64,000 nucleotides of DNA, taken from Flavimobilis soli (GTDB lineage Bacteria; Actinomycetota; Actinomycetes; Actinomycetales; Cellulomonadaceae). The position numbers were made by a program, and so were the translations under genes. The DNA lies in NCBI RefSeq assembly GCF_002564025.1, contig NZ_PDJH01000001.1, forward strand, positions 2,418,001 through 2,482,000, written 5' to 3'. Below the pieces are notes generated by a model. That model ran no database searches. It was not told where the DNA came from and worked only from the letters and a program-made list of their open reading frames with translations. Positions 26,175 through 36,173 of the stretch are shown here, in pieces (the stretch's first letter is position 1; each line of letters begins with the position of its first letter).

Positions 26175-27955
26175 CAGGCCACCTCCTCCGCGCTCATCTG
26201 GGACTCGACGATCTCGCGGTACGTCTCGTTGCTCTCGAGGAGCTGTTCGTGGGTGCCGGTGCCGACAACCTTGCCGCCGTCGAGGACGACGATCTGGTCG
26301 GCGGACCGGATCGTGGCGATGCGCTGCGCGACGATGATCACGGTCGTGCCGGTGTCCGCGGTCGCCTCGGCGAGCGACTCCCGGAGCCGGGCGTCGGTCG
26401 TGACGTCGAGCGCGGAGAACGAGTCGTCGAACAGCAGGACGCGCGGCCTGCCGACGAGCGCTCGCGCGATGCAGAGCCGCTGACGCTGCCCGCCGGAGAC
26501 GTTCGTGCCGCCCTGGGCGACGTTCTCGTCGAGCACGTCCGACTTCTCACGGACGAAGTCCTCGGCCTGGGCGACGCGGAGCGCCTCCCACAGCTCGTCC
26601 TCCGTCGCGTCGGGCTTGCCGAAGCGGAGGTTCGAGGCGATCGTCCCCGAGAACAGGTAGGGCTTCTGCGGGACGTAGCCGATGAGCGTCGCGAGCTGTT
26701 CGCGGGACAGGTCCTGGACCGGGGTGCCGCCGATCGCGACGGTGCCCGACTGTGCGTCGAACAGGCGCGGGACCAGCGAGAGCAGCGTCGACTTGCCGGA
26801 ACCGGTGGACCCGACGATCGCCGTCGTGCGGCCCTGCGGGGCGACGAACGACACGTGGTCGAGCACCGGCAGCTCGGCGCCGGGATAGCCGAAGGTCACG
26901 TCGCGCAGCTCGACCTCCCCGCTCGACGGGGTGGGGGCGCTGCCGGTCGCGACGACCATCGTCGGGTCCGTGCCGAGGAGCTCCTGGACGCGCTCGGCGG
27001 AGACCGCGGCGCGCGGGATCATCATGACCATGAAGACGCCCATCATGACGGCGACCAGGATCTGCAGCAGGTACTGGAGGAACGCCGTCAGCGCGCCGAC
27101 CTCGATCAGACCCGAGTCGACGCGGTGGCCGCCGAACCACAGCACCGCGGCCGTCGCGAGGTGCAGGATCATCATGATCACGGGGAACATCAGGACGAAC
27201 AGGTTGCCGACGCGCACCGAGACGTCCGTGAGCCTGAGGTTCGCCTCGCGGTACCGCTCGGACTCGAAGCCCTCCCGCACGAAGGCACGGATGACGCGGA
27301 TGCCGACGATCTGCTCGCGCAGCACCCCGTTGATCCCGTCGATGCGCTCCTGCATCACGCGGAACAGCGGGAGCAGCTTGACGACGAGAGCCGTGACGAC
27401 GACGAACAGGAGCGGCACGGACACCCACACGAGCCAGGAGAGGCCCGGATCCTCGCGCAGCGCCATGACGATCCCACCGGCGCACATGATGGGCGTCGAG
27501 ACCATGAAGTTGAGCGTCATCAGCACGAGCATCTGCACCTGCTGGACGTCGTTCGTGTTGCGCGTGATGAGGGTCGCGGTGCCGAACCGGCTCACGTCGA
27601 GCGTCCCGAGCGAGTCGACCTTGCGGAAGACGTCGCGGCGCATGTCGCGGCCCACGGCCATCGCGGCGCGCGCGCCGAAGTAGATGCCGGCGATCGCGGC
27701 GGCGACCTGCAGCAGGCAGACGAGGAGCATGCGCACTCCCGTCGACCAGATGAAGTCGGTGTCGCCCTGAGCGACGCCCTGGTCGATGATCCGCGCGTTG
27801 AGGCTCGGCAGGTAGAGCGACGCGATCGTCGCGATCGACTGGAGCACGACGACGGCCGCGACCCAGGCTTTGTAGGGGCGCAGGTACGCCAGCGTGAGAC
27901 GGAGCAGGGACACGAGGGGCCTCCGACGGGTGCGGGTGGGCTTTTCAAGCGGCAT
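26174..27955 (-). CDS. ABC exporter subunit with degenerate Walker B (heterodimer partner 1)
   Basis: Protein of 593 aa from the ATG at 27955 (MPLEKPTRTRRRPLVSLLRL); an ATG at 27994 would add 13 residues. Six membrane helices are followed by an ATPase domain with Walker A VGSTGSGKSTLLS and a good signature VSGGQRQRL. Walker B reads LLFDDSFSALD, with Asp where the catalytic Glu should be, and the H-loop position reads IVAQRIA with Gln in place of His. Both changes mark the non-hydrolysing site of asymmetric exporters such as BmrCD or TmrAB. It is first in the two-gene operon. Confidence 0.87.
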   Translation of the reverse strand: MPLEKPTRTRRRPLVSLLRLTLAYLRPYKAWVAAVVVLQSIATIASLYLPSLNARIIDQGVAQGDTDFIWSTGVRMLLVCLLQVAAAIAGIYFGARAAMAVGRDMRRDVFRKVDSLGTLDVSRFGTATLITRNTNDVQQVQMLVLMTLNFMVSTPIMCAGGIVMALREDPGLSWLVWVSVPLLFVVVTALVVKLLPLFRVMQERIDGINGVLREQIVGIRVIRAFVREGFESERYREANLRLTDVSVRVGNLFVLMFPVIMMILHLATAAVLWFGGHRVDSGLIEVGALTAFLQYLLQILVAVMMGVFMVMMIPRAAVSAERVQELLGTDPTMVVATGSAPTPSSGEVELRDVTFGYPGAELPVLDHVSFVAPQGRTTAIVGSTGSGKSTLLSLVPRLFDAQSGTVAIGGTPVQDLSREQLATLIGYVPQKPYLFSGTIASNLRFGKPDATEDELWEALRVAQAEDFVREKSDVLDENVAQGGTNVSGGQRQRLCIARALVGRPRVLLFDDSFSALDVTTDARLRESLAEATADTGTTVIIVAQRIATIRSADQIVVLDGGKVVGTGTHEQLLESNETYREIVESQMSAEEVA

Positions 27956-28082
27956 GGAAAGGCTACCTACGAGCGTGTCACGACCGCCTGACATTTATCC
28001 CGGGCCCAGGTCTCGGCCTGGGTTGTTCGCCCCGGTGCGGACAGGCGGACCACGCCGGAGGCAGGGGAGCGCTCGGTGCGCG

Positions 28083-29729
28083 TCAGACCCAGCCGGGCAG
28101 CCACATGTGCGAGCGCCAGAACCACGTCGGCACGGGCATCGCGGTCCAGATCGGGTAGAAGTACAGCGAGACCACGCCGATCGCGACCGCGACCCAGACG
28201 GCCGTGCGCCGCACGGTGACCCGGCGCGACGGTCGGCCCTCGGACCACTCCCACGCGACCACGAAGACGTACGTGAGCGCGAGGTACACGAACGGCGCGA
28301 AGGCGATCGAGTAGAAGGTGAAGATCGTGCGGTGCGCGTAGCCGAGCCACGGCACCCAGCCGGCGACGAGGCCGACGAGCACCGCCGTCGCGCGCCAGTC
28401 CTTCCGGCGCACGAGGAGGACGACCGTCGCGGCGACGGCGAGCGCGCCGAGCCACCACACGAGGGGGTTGCCGAGCGACGTGATCGCCTGCGTGCACTCG
28501 TCCCAGCCGCACGTGCCCCCCGAAGGGATCGCCTCGCCGCGGACCTGGTCCTCGTAGTAGAAGGACGTCGGCCGCCACTGCACGATCCAGCCGAGCGGGT
28601 GGGCCTGGTACGGGTGGGGCGACGTGAGCCCGTTGTGGAAGTCCCACATCCGCGAGTGGTACTCGAGCAACGAGCGCCAGCTCTCGGGGAGCCACTGGAC
28701 GCCCTGCCCGGGGTTGTCCTGCGCCCAGTGGCGCATGTAGGACGACGGGCTGCGGAACCAGCCGGCCCAGGAGGCGAGGTAGGTCGCGACCGCGATCGGC
28801 ACCATCGTCAGCGCGGCCGGGATCGCGTCCCGGAGGAGCGTGCCGATCGGCCAGCCCGTCACGCCGACGGCGCGGCGCGCCGACGCGTCCCACAGGACGA
28901 CGAGGACGCAGTACGCCGCGAGGAAGTACATGCCGGACCACTTGGTCCCGATGCACAGGCCGAGGGCGAGCGCGGCCGCGAGCCGGTACCAGCGCACGCC
29001 CAGCCACGGGCCGTACCGGCCCAACGGCTGGTTCGCGTCGAGCAGCGCCGCCGCCCGCGCGGCGAGCCGCCGCCGCGAGTCGAAGCGGTCCGCGACGATC
29101 AGCGCGAACGCCACGACCGCCCAGAACATCACGAAGCTGTCGAGCAGGCCCGTGCGCGCGTGCACGATGCCCACGCCGTCGACCGCGAACAGACCGCCGG
29201 CGACGACGCCGGCGAGCGTCGAGGAGAAGAGGCGGCGCGCGACGCGCGCGACCAGGAACACCGCGACCACGCCGACGACCGCGGTCGCCAGCCGCCACGC
29301 CCACGGGTTCTGCGAGCCGCCGATGCGCAGGCCGAGCGCGATCATCCACTTGCCGATCGGCGGGTGGACGACGTAGTCGGCCTTGTCGAGCCAGATGTCC
29401 TGGTCGCCCGCCTCGAACAGGGCGTTCGGGTCCTCGGGCCACTCGGCGTCGAAGCCCGCGACGAGGAGCGTGTACCCCTGCTTGACGTAGTACGTCTCGT
29501 CGAAGACGAGCGTCCCCGGCCGGCCGAGGTGCCAGAAGCGCAGCACGGCCGCGACGACCGCGACGAGGGCCGGGCCGAGCCAGCCCCACAGCCGGTCGGA
29601 CGCCGTCGTGCCGAGGCGCAGCGCGCGCTCGCCGAGGAGGACGGCGAGGAGCCGCTCGTGCGTGGACCGGGGATCCTCCGGCGCGTCAGGGACGGGGTCC
29701 CACGCGGGGGAAGGGGCGGCTGCGCTCAC
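28083..29729 (-). CDS. pmt: Protein O-mannosyltransferase (GT39)
   Basis: Polytopic protein of 548 aa that transfers mannose from polyprenyl-phosphate-mannose to Ser/Thr of exported proteins. It shows the first-loop acidic motif [11 protein letters not shown], the extracytoplasmic loop [19 protein letters not shown], a C-terminal helix bundle and the family stretch [25 protein letters not shown] box at 29742-29737 lies 7 nt before GTG 29729; the ATG at 29738 overlaps that box and is the alternative start. It is divergent from rsmI, as is common in actinobacteria. The Pro/Thr-rich secreted proteins in this window are plausible substrates (inference). Confidence 0.93.
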   Translation of the reverse strand: MSAAAPSPAWDPVPDAPEDPRSTHERLLAVLLGERALRLGTTASDRLWGWLGPALVAVVAAVLRFWHLGRPGTLVFDETYYVKQGYTLLVAGFDAEWPEDPNALFEAGDQDIWLDKADYVVHPPIGKWMIALGLRIGGSQNPWAWRLATAVVGVVAVFLVARVARRLFSSTLAGVVAGGLFAVDGVGIVHARTGLLDSFVMFWAVVAFALIVADRFDSRRRLAARAAALLDANQPLGRYGPWLGVRWYRLAAALALGLCIGTKWSGMYFLAAYCVLVVLWDASARRAVGVTGWPIGTLLRDAIPAALTMVPIAVATYLASWAGWFRSPSSYMRHWAQDNPGQGVQWLPESWRSLLEYHSRMWDFHNGLTSPHPYQAHPLGWIVQWRPTSFYYEDQVRGEAIPSGGTCGWDECTQAITSLGNPLVWWLGALAVAATVVLLVRRKDWRATAVLVGLVAGWVPWLGYAHRTIFTFYSIAFAPFVYLALTYVFVVAWEWSEGRPSRRVTVRRTAVWVAVAIGVVSLYFYPIWTAMPVPTWFWRSHMWLPGWV

Positions 29730-29775
29730 GGACGCCATCGTAGGGGAGGGGCCGACGCCGTGGCAGGCTTGGCGC

Positions 29776-30615
29776 ATGACCGGTTCCCTCGTCCTCGCGG
29801 CCACCCCGATCGGCGACGTCGAGGACGCCTCGCCGCGGCTGCGCCGCCTCCTCGTCGAGGCGGAGGTCGTCGCGGCCGAGGACACGCGCAGGCTGCTCGC
29901 CCTCGCGGCGCGCCTCGACCTCAGGGTCGCGGGCCGGATCGTCAGCTATCACGAGCACAACGAGACGGCGCGCGCGGACGAGCTGCTCGACGTCGTCGAG
30001 GGCGGCGGCACCGTGCTCGTCGTGACGGACGCCGGGATGCCGACCGTCTCGGACCCGGGCTACCGCGTCGTCACGCGCGCGGTCGAGCGCGGGCTGCGCG
30101 TCACCGCCGCGCCCGGCCCGTCCGCGGTGCTCACCGCGCTCGCGGTCTCGGGCCTCGCGACGGACCGCTTCTGCTTCGAGGGCTTCGCGCCGCGCAAGCC
30201 CGGCGAGCGTGCCCGGACGTTCGGCGCGCTCGCGGACGAGCGCCGCACGATGGTGTTCTTCGAGTCGCCGCACCGCGTGCACGACACGCTCGCCGCGATG
30301 GCCGAGGCCTTCGGCGCGGACCGTCCGGCCGCCGTCTGCCGAGAGCTGACCAAGACCTACGAAGAGGTGCTGCGCGGCACGCTCGCCGAGCTCGCCGCAC
30401 GCGCGGGCGAGGAGCAGCTGCGCGGGGAGATCTCGATCGTCGTCGCGGGAGCGCAGGAGCAGGCGCCGCCCTCGGTCGAGGACCTCGTGCCCGCCGTGCT
30501 CACGCAGGTCGACGCCGGCACGCGCCTCAAGGAGGCCGTCGCTGCGGTCGCGCAGCGCGCCGGGGTGCCCAAGCGCGACCTCTACGAGGCAGTCCTCGCC
30601 GGTCGCGCCCGCTGA
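29776..30615 (+). CDS. rsmI: 16S rRNA (cytidine-1402-2'-O) methyltransferase
   Basis: Protein of 279 aa, [20 protein letters not shown], with the SAM-binding motifs [28 protein letters not shown] and [11 protein letters not shown], and the C-terminal GEISIVVAG. It methylates the ribose at C1402 in the decoding centre. It is divergent from pmt with a ~45-base intergenic region. Confidence 0.96.
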   Translation: MTGSLVLAATPIGDVEDASPRLRRLLVEAEVVAAEDTRRLLALAARLDLRVAGRIVSYHEHNETARADELLDVVEGGGTVLVVTDAGMPTVSDPGYRVVTRAVERGLRVTAAPGPSAVLTALAVSGLATDRFCFEGFAPRKPGERARTFGALADERRTMVFFESPHRVHDTLAAMAEAFGADRPAAVCRELTKTYEEVLRGTLAELAARAGEEQLRGEISIVVAGAQEQAPPSVEDLVPAVLTQVDAGTRLKEAVAAVAQRAGVPKRDLYEAVLAGRAR

Positions 30616-30692
30616 CGGCGCCGGTCGCGCCCGTCGCGCGGCGGGACCAGACTGGGAACGAACCGTACAGGCCGGCGGGAGGAGCAGGGGTC

Positions 30693-31178
30693 ATGCCGTT
30701 GTCAGGTTCGATCGCGGGCGGCACGGGGCGCCCGCTCGGGTACTGGGTCAAGCTCGTCGACTCCCTCCTCGAGGAGTCCATGAGCGCCGACGCGGACGAG
30801 TGGGGCGGTCTCTCGCGGCGCCACTGGCAGGTGTTCTCCGTGATCCGGGACGGGGCGAGCAGCACCGCGCAGGTCGACGCCGTCCTCGCGCCGTTCGTGC
30901 ACGCACCGGGCGGCACGGGCACGACCTCCCTGCTGGTCGACGACCTGCGCCACCGCGGCTGGGTCGCCGGTCACGAGCACGTCGAGGGTGCGCCCGACGA
31001 CGTCGGCACGCTCGCCGTGACGGTCGCGGGCGAGGCCGCGTACGAGGAGCTGCAGGCGGTCATCACCCGACGTCGCGAGCTTGCCGGCGAGGGCATCGCC
31101 GCCCGCGACTACGAGGTCACGGTCGCGACGCTCGAGCGGGTCGCGCGCAACCTCGGCTGGCAGGGGGACGCCCGGTGA
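30693..31178 (+). CDS. MarR-like winged-helix protein
   Basis: Protein of 161 aa, MPLSGSIAGGTGRPLGYWVK. Helices fit the MarR arrangement: LGYWVKLVDSLLEESMSAD, then the winged-helix segment LSRRHWQVFSVIRDGASSTA and a wing around HRGWVAGHEHVEGA. The canonical recognition helix is poorly kept, so DNA targets cannot be guessed. GGAGGAG 8 bases before the ATG is a good ribosome site. Its stop overlaps the start of the sugar dehydrogenase gene (GTGA), so the two are coupled. Confidence 0.75.
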   Translation: MPLSGSIAGGTGRPLGYWVKLVDSLLEESMSADADEWGGLSRRHWQVFSVIRDGASSTAQVDAVLAPFVHAPGGTGTTSLLVDDLRHRGWVAGHEHVEGAPDDVGTLAVTVAGEAAYEELQAVITRRRELAGEGIAARDYEVTVATLERVARNLGWQGDAR

Positions 31179-32434
31179 CGGACCGCGCCGCCCGACGCGG
31201 CGTCCCGAAGCGTGTGCGCGTCACCGTCGCGGTCGTCGCAGCGCTCGCCGCGGTCGGCTTCCTCGTGGCCGCGCTCGCGGGCGCGTTCGACGACGACGCC
31301 CCGCGTGTTCCTGCGGTGCCCATGCCCGGGGGAGCGGCGTCGTCGGCCCCCGCCGACGACGACGAGACCGACGAGCCGGGCGACGCGACCCCGACGCCCG
31401 AGCCGTTGCCGTCCCGCTCGACCGCGACAGCCGCGGACGTCGAGGTCGTCGCGTCGGGCCTCGACGTGCCGTGGGGCGTCGCGGCCCTGCCGGGCGGCGA
31501 CCTGCTCGTCTCCCTGCGCGACTCCGCGCGCCTCGTGCGCGTCGCGCCCGACGGCGAGCGGACGCGGGTCGACGGACCGGGCGCGGACGAGCTGCGCGAG
31601 ACGACGGTGCCCGACGGCGAGGGCGGCCTCCTGGGCGTCGCGGTCGCCGGGACCTTCGCGACGGACGGCTACGTGTACGTCTACCGCACGGGCGAGGAGG
31701 ACAACGCGATCGTGCGGGGCGTGCTCGAGGGCACGACCCTCGGGCGGCTCGAGACGGTCCTCGACGGCATCCCGAAGGCGCGCACGCACGACGGCGGCGC
31801 GCTCGCGTTCGGCCCCGACGGCCGCCTCTACGCGGGCACGGGCGACGCGACGGAGCCCGCGAACGCACAGGACCTCGACAGCCTCGCGGGCAAGATCCTC
31901 AGGCTCGAGCCCGACGGCTCGGTGCCCGCCGACAACCCGCTGCCCGGGTCGCCCGTGTGGACTTCGGGCCACCGCAACGTGCAGGGCCTCGGCTGGGACG
32001 AGGACGGTCGCATGTACGCGTCCGAGCTGGGCCAGGACGCGTTCGACGAGCTCAACGAGATCGTCGCGGGCGCGAGCTACGGCTGGCCCGACATCGAGGG
32101 CACGGGAGGCGAGGCCGAGGGCTTCGTCGACCCGCTCGTCACGTGGAGCACGGACGAGGCGTCGCCGAGCGGGATCGCGGTGACCCGCGACGGCGTCTAC
32201 GTGGCCGCCCTGCGTGGCCAGCGCGTGTGGCGCGTCGACCTCGGCACGCTCGTGCGTGGCGAGCCCGCGACGCCGACGGTCCTGCTGGACGGCGTCGGCC
32301 GCGTCCGCAACGTCGTCGCGCTGCCGGACGGGCACCTGCTCGTCGTCACGGGCAGCACCGACGGCCGCGGCGACCCTGCGGACGACGACGACCGGCTGCT
32401 GCGGGTGCGCCTCCAGGTGACCGACGTGCCGTGA
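31175..32434 (+). CDS. PQQ-type glucose/sorbosone dehydrogenase, membrane-anchored
   Basis: Protein of 419 aa with a basic N-terminus, one membrane helix ([20 protein letters not shown]), an acidic/Pro linker and a six-bladed beta-propeller. Family landmarks are GLDVPWGVAALPGGDLLVS, HDGGALAFGPDGRLYAGTGD and the block HRNVQGLGWDEDGRMYASEL followed by GQDAFDELNEI. It probably oxidises a sugar or aldose outside the membrane with PQQ, though some actinobacterial members may use another cofactor. No pqq biosynthesis gene is in the window. Confidence 0.85.
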   Translation: MTDRAARRGVPKRVRVTVAVVAALAAVGFLVAALAGAFDDDAPRVPAVPMPGGAASSAPADDDETDEPGDATPTPEPLPSRSTATAADVEVVASGLDVPWGVAALPGGDLLVSLRDSARLVRVAPDGERTRVDGPGADELRETTVPDGEGGLLGVAVAGTFATDGYVYVYRTGEEDNAIVRGVLEGTTLGRLETVLDGIPKARTHDGGALAFGPDGRLYAGTGDATEPANAQDLDSLAGKILRLEPDGSVPADNPLPGSPVWTSGHRNVQGLGWDEDGRMYASELGQDAFDELNEIVAGASYGWPDIEGTGGEAEGFVDPLVTWSTDEASPSGIAVTRDGVYVAALRGQRVWRVDLGTLVRGEPATPTVLLDGVGRVRNVVALPDGHLLVVTGSTDGRGDPADDDDRLLRVRLQVTDVP

Positions 32435-32515
32435 CCCGTCCGCCGTCGTGCCGGCCGCGCCTCGCTGCGCGGGACGCCGTCCCGGCCGGTGCCTGCCGGG
32501 TTCTAGGATGACGCC

Positions 32516-34120
32516 ATGGCGCAGACCAAGTCCTTCTACCTGACCACGCCGATCTACTACGTCAACGACGCCCCCCACATCGGGCACGCGTACACGACGG
32601 TCGCGGCGGACGTCCTCACCCGTTGGCACCGCCAGCGCCAGGAGAGCGTCTGGTTCCTCACCGGGACCGACGAGCACGGTCAGAAGGTCATGAACACCGC
32701 CGAGGCCAACGGCGTCACCCCGCAGGAGTGGGCCGACCGCCTCGTCGAGAGCGCCTGGAAGCCCGTCCTCGAGACGCTCGACGCGCGCAACGACGACTTC
32801 ATCCGCACGACGCAGGAGCGGCACGTCGACCGCGTGCAGTCGTTCATCCAGCGCCTGTTCGACGCCGGTGAGATCTACGAGGGCAAGTACGAGGGCTACT
32901 ACTGCGTCGGCTGCGAGGAGTTCAAGCTCGAGGGCGAGGTCCTCGACGGTGAGGGCGACTACGCGGGCCAGAAGGTCTGCCCGATCCACTCGCGCCCGGT
33001 GGAGTGGCTCGAGGAGGACAACTACTTCTTCCGGATGAGCGCCTACACGGACAGGCTGCTCGCCCTCTACGAGGAGCACCCCGAGTTCGTCCAGCCCGCG
33101 TCCGCGCGCAACGAGGTGATCTCGTTCGTCAAGAGCGGCATGAAGGACCTGTCGATCTCCCGCAACACGTTCGACTGGGGCATCCCGATCCCGTGGGACT
33201 CCTCGCACGTGCTGTACGTGTGGTTCGACGCGCTGCTCAACTACGCGACCGCCGTCGGTCTCGGCGACACCGAGGGTGAGGGCGCCGAGCGTTTCGCGCA
33301 GGTGTGGCCGCCGAACGTGCACCTCGTCGGCAAGGACATCCTGCGCTTCCACGCCGTCATCTGGCCCGCGATGCTCATGGCCGCCGGCCTGCCGCTGCCC
33401 ACGACCGTGTTCGCGCACGGCTGGCTGCTCGTCGGCGGGGAGAAGATGAGCAAGTCGAAGCTCACGGGCATCGCGCCGAGCCAGATCATCGACCACTTCG
33501 GCTCGGACGCGTTCCGCTACTACTTCATGCGCGCGATCTCGTTCGGCTCCGACGGCTCGTTCTCGTGGGAGGACATGTCCGCGCGCTACGCGGGCGACCT
33601 CGCCAACGGCTTGGGCAACCTCGCCTCGCGCGTCGCCGCGATGGTCGGCAAGTACTTCGGCGGGGTGCTGCCCGAGGCGGGCGAGCCGACGCAGCTCGAG
33701 ACCGACCTCGCGGCCGTCGCCGCGAAGGCCACCGCCGACGCCGACGCCGCGATCGACCGCATCGCGCCGCACGAGGCGATCAGCGCGATCTGGACGCTCG
33801 TCGACGCCGCGAACCACTACATCACCGACACCGAGCCGTGGAAGGTCGCGAAGGACGAGTCGCAGACCGGACAGGGTGGCCGCCTCGCGACGATCCTCGT
33901 GACCGCCGCCGAGGCGCTGCGCTCGCTCGCCGTGCTGCTGCACCCGGTCATCCCGCAGGCGACCGAGCGGCTCTGGGAGTCGCTCGGCGCCGAGGAGCGG
34001 CTCGGCGCGCTCGACGCGCAGCCCGTGAGCGGTGCCGGGACGTTCGGCGTGCTCGCCGCCGGCACCACGATCACCAAGGGCGCGGTGCTCTTCCCGCGTC
34101 TCGAGGACCCCGAGGTCTGA
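32516..34120 (+). CDS. metG: Methionyl-tRNA synthetase
   Basis: Protein of 534 aa. Class I signatures are APHIGHAY (HIGH) near residue 20 and GEKMSKSKLTG (KMSKS) near 310. A metal-binding knuckle YCVGCEEF...VCPIHSRP sits in the connective-peptide region. The anticodon-binding helical domain is C-terminal and no extra tRNA-binding domain is present. The ATG follows TAGGAT (32504-32509) by 6 nt, a likely leaderless start. It is followed immediately by tatD. Confidence 0.97.
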   Translation: MAQTKSFYLTTPIYYVNDAPHIGHAYTTVAADVLTRWHRQRQESVWFLTGTDEHGQKVMNTAEANGVTPQEWADRLVESAWKPVLETLDARNDDFIRTTQERHVDRVQSFIQRLFDAGEIYEGKYEGYYCVGCEEFKLEGEVLDGEGDYAGQKVCPIHSRPVEWLEEDNYFFRMSAYTDRLLALYEEHPEFVQPASARNEVISFVKSGMKDLSISRNTFDWGIPIPWDSSHVLYVWFDALLNYATAVGLGDTEGEGAERFAQVWPPNVHLVGKDILRFHAVIWPAMLMAAGLPLPTTVFAHGWLLVGGEKMSKSKLTGIAPSQIIDHFGSDAFRYYFMRAISFGSDGSFSWEDMSARYAGDLANGLGNLASRVAAMVGKYFGGVLPEAGEPTQLETDLAAVAAKATADADAAIDRIAPHEAISAIWTLVDAANHYITDTEPWKVAKDESQTGQGGRLATILVTAAEALRSLAVLLHPVIPQATERLWESLGAEERLGALDAQPVSGAGTFGVLAAGTTITKGAVLFPRLEDPEV

Positions 34121-35035
34121 GTGGGGCGTCGTCGGGAGCGGGACCGCAGCTGGCCGCAGGACCCGGAGCCGCTCGGCGTCCAGGTCGTCGACAACCACAC
34201 GCACCTCGACTCGATCCACCACGTCCTCGACGGGTCGCAGCCGGTACCGACGGTCGCGGAGCACGTCGCGCGTGCGGCGTCGGTCGGCGTCACGCGCATG
34301 GTCCAGGTCGGTTGCGACCTGCCCGCCGCTCGCGAGACGGTCGCGATGCTCGACGAGCACCGCGCGCTGCTCGGTGCGGTCGCGCTGCACCCGAACGAGG
34401 CGCCCCTGCATGCGGGTATCCGCGAAGTCGCCCCGGACGGGCTCGACCCGCAGCCGCGCGAGCATCACGCGGTTCCGCTCGACGACGCGCTCGCGCAGGT
34501 CGCCGACCTCGCGCGTCACGAGCGTGTCCGCGCGATCGGCGAGACCGGCCTGGACTTCTTCCGGGGCGGCGAGCGGGCGCGCGAGGTGCAGCGCGAGTCG
34601 TTCCGGGCGCACGTCGCGCTCGCGAAGGAGCTCGGTCTCGCGCTGCAGATCCACGACCGCGACGCGCACCAGGACGTGATCGAGCTGCTCGAGGCGGACG
34701 GCGCGCCCGACCGCACGGTGTTCCACTGCTTCTCGGGCGACGCCGAGATGGCGCGCGTGTGCGCTTCGCACGGCTGGTACCTGTCCTTCGCGGGCCCCGT
34801 CACGTACCCGGCGAACGAGCACCTGCGCGAGGCGCTGCGTGCGGTGCCGCTCTCTCTCGTCATGGTCGAGACGGACGCCCCGTACCTGACGCCGCACCCC
34901 GTGCGCGGCCGCCCGAACGCCCCCTATCTCCTCCCGCACACGGTCCGCGGGATGGCCGCGGCTCTCGACCTCCCGGTGCAGGACGTCGCCCGCGCGACGG
35001 CCGAGACAGCCGTCCGCGTCTACGGCGAGTGGTGA
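34121..35035 (+). CDS. tatD: TatD-family metal-dependent hydrolase
   Basis: Protein of 304 aa with a TIM-barrel hydrolase fold: DNHTHLD (metal HxH), GETGLDFF, LQIHDRDAHQD, FHCFSGDAEMA and ETDAPYLTP. TatD proteins are 3'-5' DNases linked to DNA repair. The first ~20 residues form a charged extension common in actinobacteria. The GTG at 34121 directly follows the metG stop with no spacer, so it is translated by coupling. The metG-tatD-rpf-ksgA-ispE order is conserved. Confidence 0.95.
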   Translation: MGRRRERDRSWPQDPEPLGVQVVDNHTHLDSIHHVLDGSQPVPTVAEHVARAASVGVTRMVQVGCDLPAARETVAMLDEHRALLGAVALHPNEAPLHAGIREVAPDGLDPQPREHHAVPLDDALAQVADLARHERVRAIGETGLDFFRGGERAREVQRESFRAHVALAKELGLALQIHDRDAHQDVIELLEADGAPDRTVFHCFSGDAEMARVCASHGWYLSFAGPVTYPANEHLREALRAVPLSLVMVETDAPYLTPHPVRGRPNAPYLLPHTVRGMAAALDLPVQDVARATAETAVRVYGEW

Positions 35036-35203
35036 CCTGAGCAGGCCGACGCTCAAGTTGTCCGGGTTTGTGGCGATAGGTGTCTCGAGGGCCTCAGGTC
35101 GTGTGTTGCCCTGACCGCGGGACCCGGGGTTGAATCGTCGGGACGTCCCCGCCGACCCGGCGGGAGCTGCCGCCGCGCGAGCACCGAGAGGAGAGCGACG
35201 AAC

Positions 35204-36169
35204 GTGCCACTTGCCCCACGCCGCGCCCGGCGCGCCCGTCGCGCCCGCAGCAGCGGAGCCGGCCTCAAGGTCGTCGCGCAGGCAGGCGTGCTCACGTTCG
35301 TCGTCGGCGGGTCGGTCGCCTTCGCGCAAGCATCCGCCGAGGCTCCCGAGCCCACGAGCGCTGCGACCGTCGCGGCCGTCGCCGACCTGACCGAGCGCTC
35401 GCGCGAGGTCGCCTCACGCTCGTCCGCCCGCACCCAGAACCTCACGGTCGTGCTGCGCGGCGAGAAGACCGCCGTCAGCACGGCCGCCGCGACCGTGGGT
35501 GCCGCGCTCACCGAGCTCGGCGTCGTCCTCGCGGACGACGAGGCCGTGTCGGTCGACCCGACGACCCCTGTCGCCGAGGGCATGGAGGTCGTCGTCGACA
35601 CGGTCGAGCGCACGACCGTCACCGAGGTCGAGGTCGTCGAGCACGACTCCCAGGAGAAGCCCGACGACGCGCTCGTCGAGGGCACCAAGATCGTCGAGAC
35701 GTCGGGCCGCGACGGTCGGTCGTCCGTCACCTACATCGTCGAGAAGGTCGGGGGCGCCGTCGTCTCCCGCACGCCCGTGACGAGCGTCGTCGAGTCCGAG
35801 GTGCGCGACGAGGTCGTGCGCGTCGGCACCCTCAAGCTTCCCGACGCCGGTGCGAAGGTCCTCAGCCCGTCGCAGGCCCGCGCGCTCGCCAAGTCGATGG
35901 TCGCCGACCGCGGCTGGGACGGCGAGCAGTTCGCGTGCCTCGACAAGCTCTGGACCAAGGAGAGCAACTGGCGCGTGACCGCAGCGAACTCGAGCTCGGG
36001 CGCGTACGGCATCCCGCAGGCGTACCCCGGCTCGAAGATGGGCTCGGTCGCGGCGGACTGGCGCACGAACGCCAAGACGCAGATCACGTGGGGCCTCGGG
36101 TACGTCTCCGGCCGGTACGGCACGCCGTGCGCCGCCTGGAACCACTCGCAGGCGCGCGGCTGGTACTGA
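35204..36169 (+). CDS. Secreted DUF348-G5 protein with a lytic-transglycosylase-like C-terminus
   Basis: Protein of 321 aa. A twin-Arg-rich basic start and a hydrophobic helix (VVAQAGVLTFVVGGSVAFAQ) form a signal or anchor. One DUF348 domain (about 75-125) and a G5 domain (about 125-210) follow. The last 100 residues, with CLDKLWTKESNWRVTAANSS and GAYGIPQAYPGSKMGS, resemble goose-type/SLT-like muralytic domains, with the probable catalytic Glu in TKESNW, ending CAAWNHSQARGWY. It probably cleaves or binds peptidoglycan. GTG 35204 has GAGAGGAG upstream. It forms a tandem with the next two genes. Confidence 0.82.
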   Translation: MPLAPRRARRARRARSSGAGLKVVAQAGVLTFVVGGSVAFAQASAEAPEPTSAATVAAVADLTERSREVASRSSARTQNLTVVLRGEKTAVSTAAATVGAALTELGVVLADDEAVSVDPTTPVAEGMEVVVDTVERTTVTEVEVVEHDSQEKPDDALVEGTKIVETSGRDGRSSVTYIVEKVGGAVVSRTPVTSVVESEVRDEVVRVGTLKLPDAGAKVLSPSQARALAKSMVADRGWDGEQFACLDKLWTKESNWRVTAANSSSGAYGIPQAYPGSKMGSVAADWRTNAKTQITWGLGYVSGRYGTPCAAWNHSQARGWY

Positions 36170-36173
36170 GCCC

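Noticed and set aside
24252..26483. 743-aa plus-strand frame opposite the ABC exporter
   Set aside because: It is rich in His/Asp/Glu/Arg with no family resemblance; the minus-strand ABC motifs are unambiguous.
27894..30692. Upstream extension of the MarR-like gene to 27894
   Set aside because: The extension crosses pmt and rsmI in the wrong frame or strand; a ribosome site marks the true ATG at 30693.
31109..35329. 1406-aa minus-strand open frame across the sugar dehydrogenase, metG and tatD genes
   Set aside because: It runs antisense to three well-identified genes and has no domain features; this is a common artefact in ~72% GC DNA.
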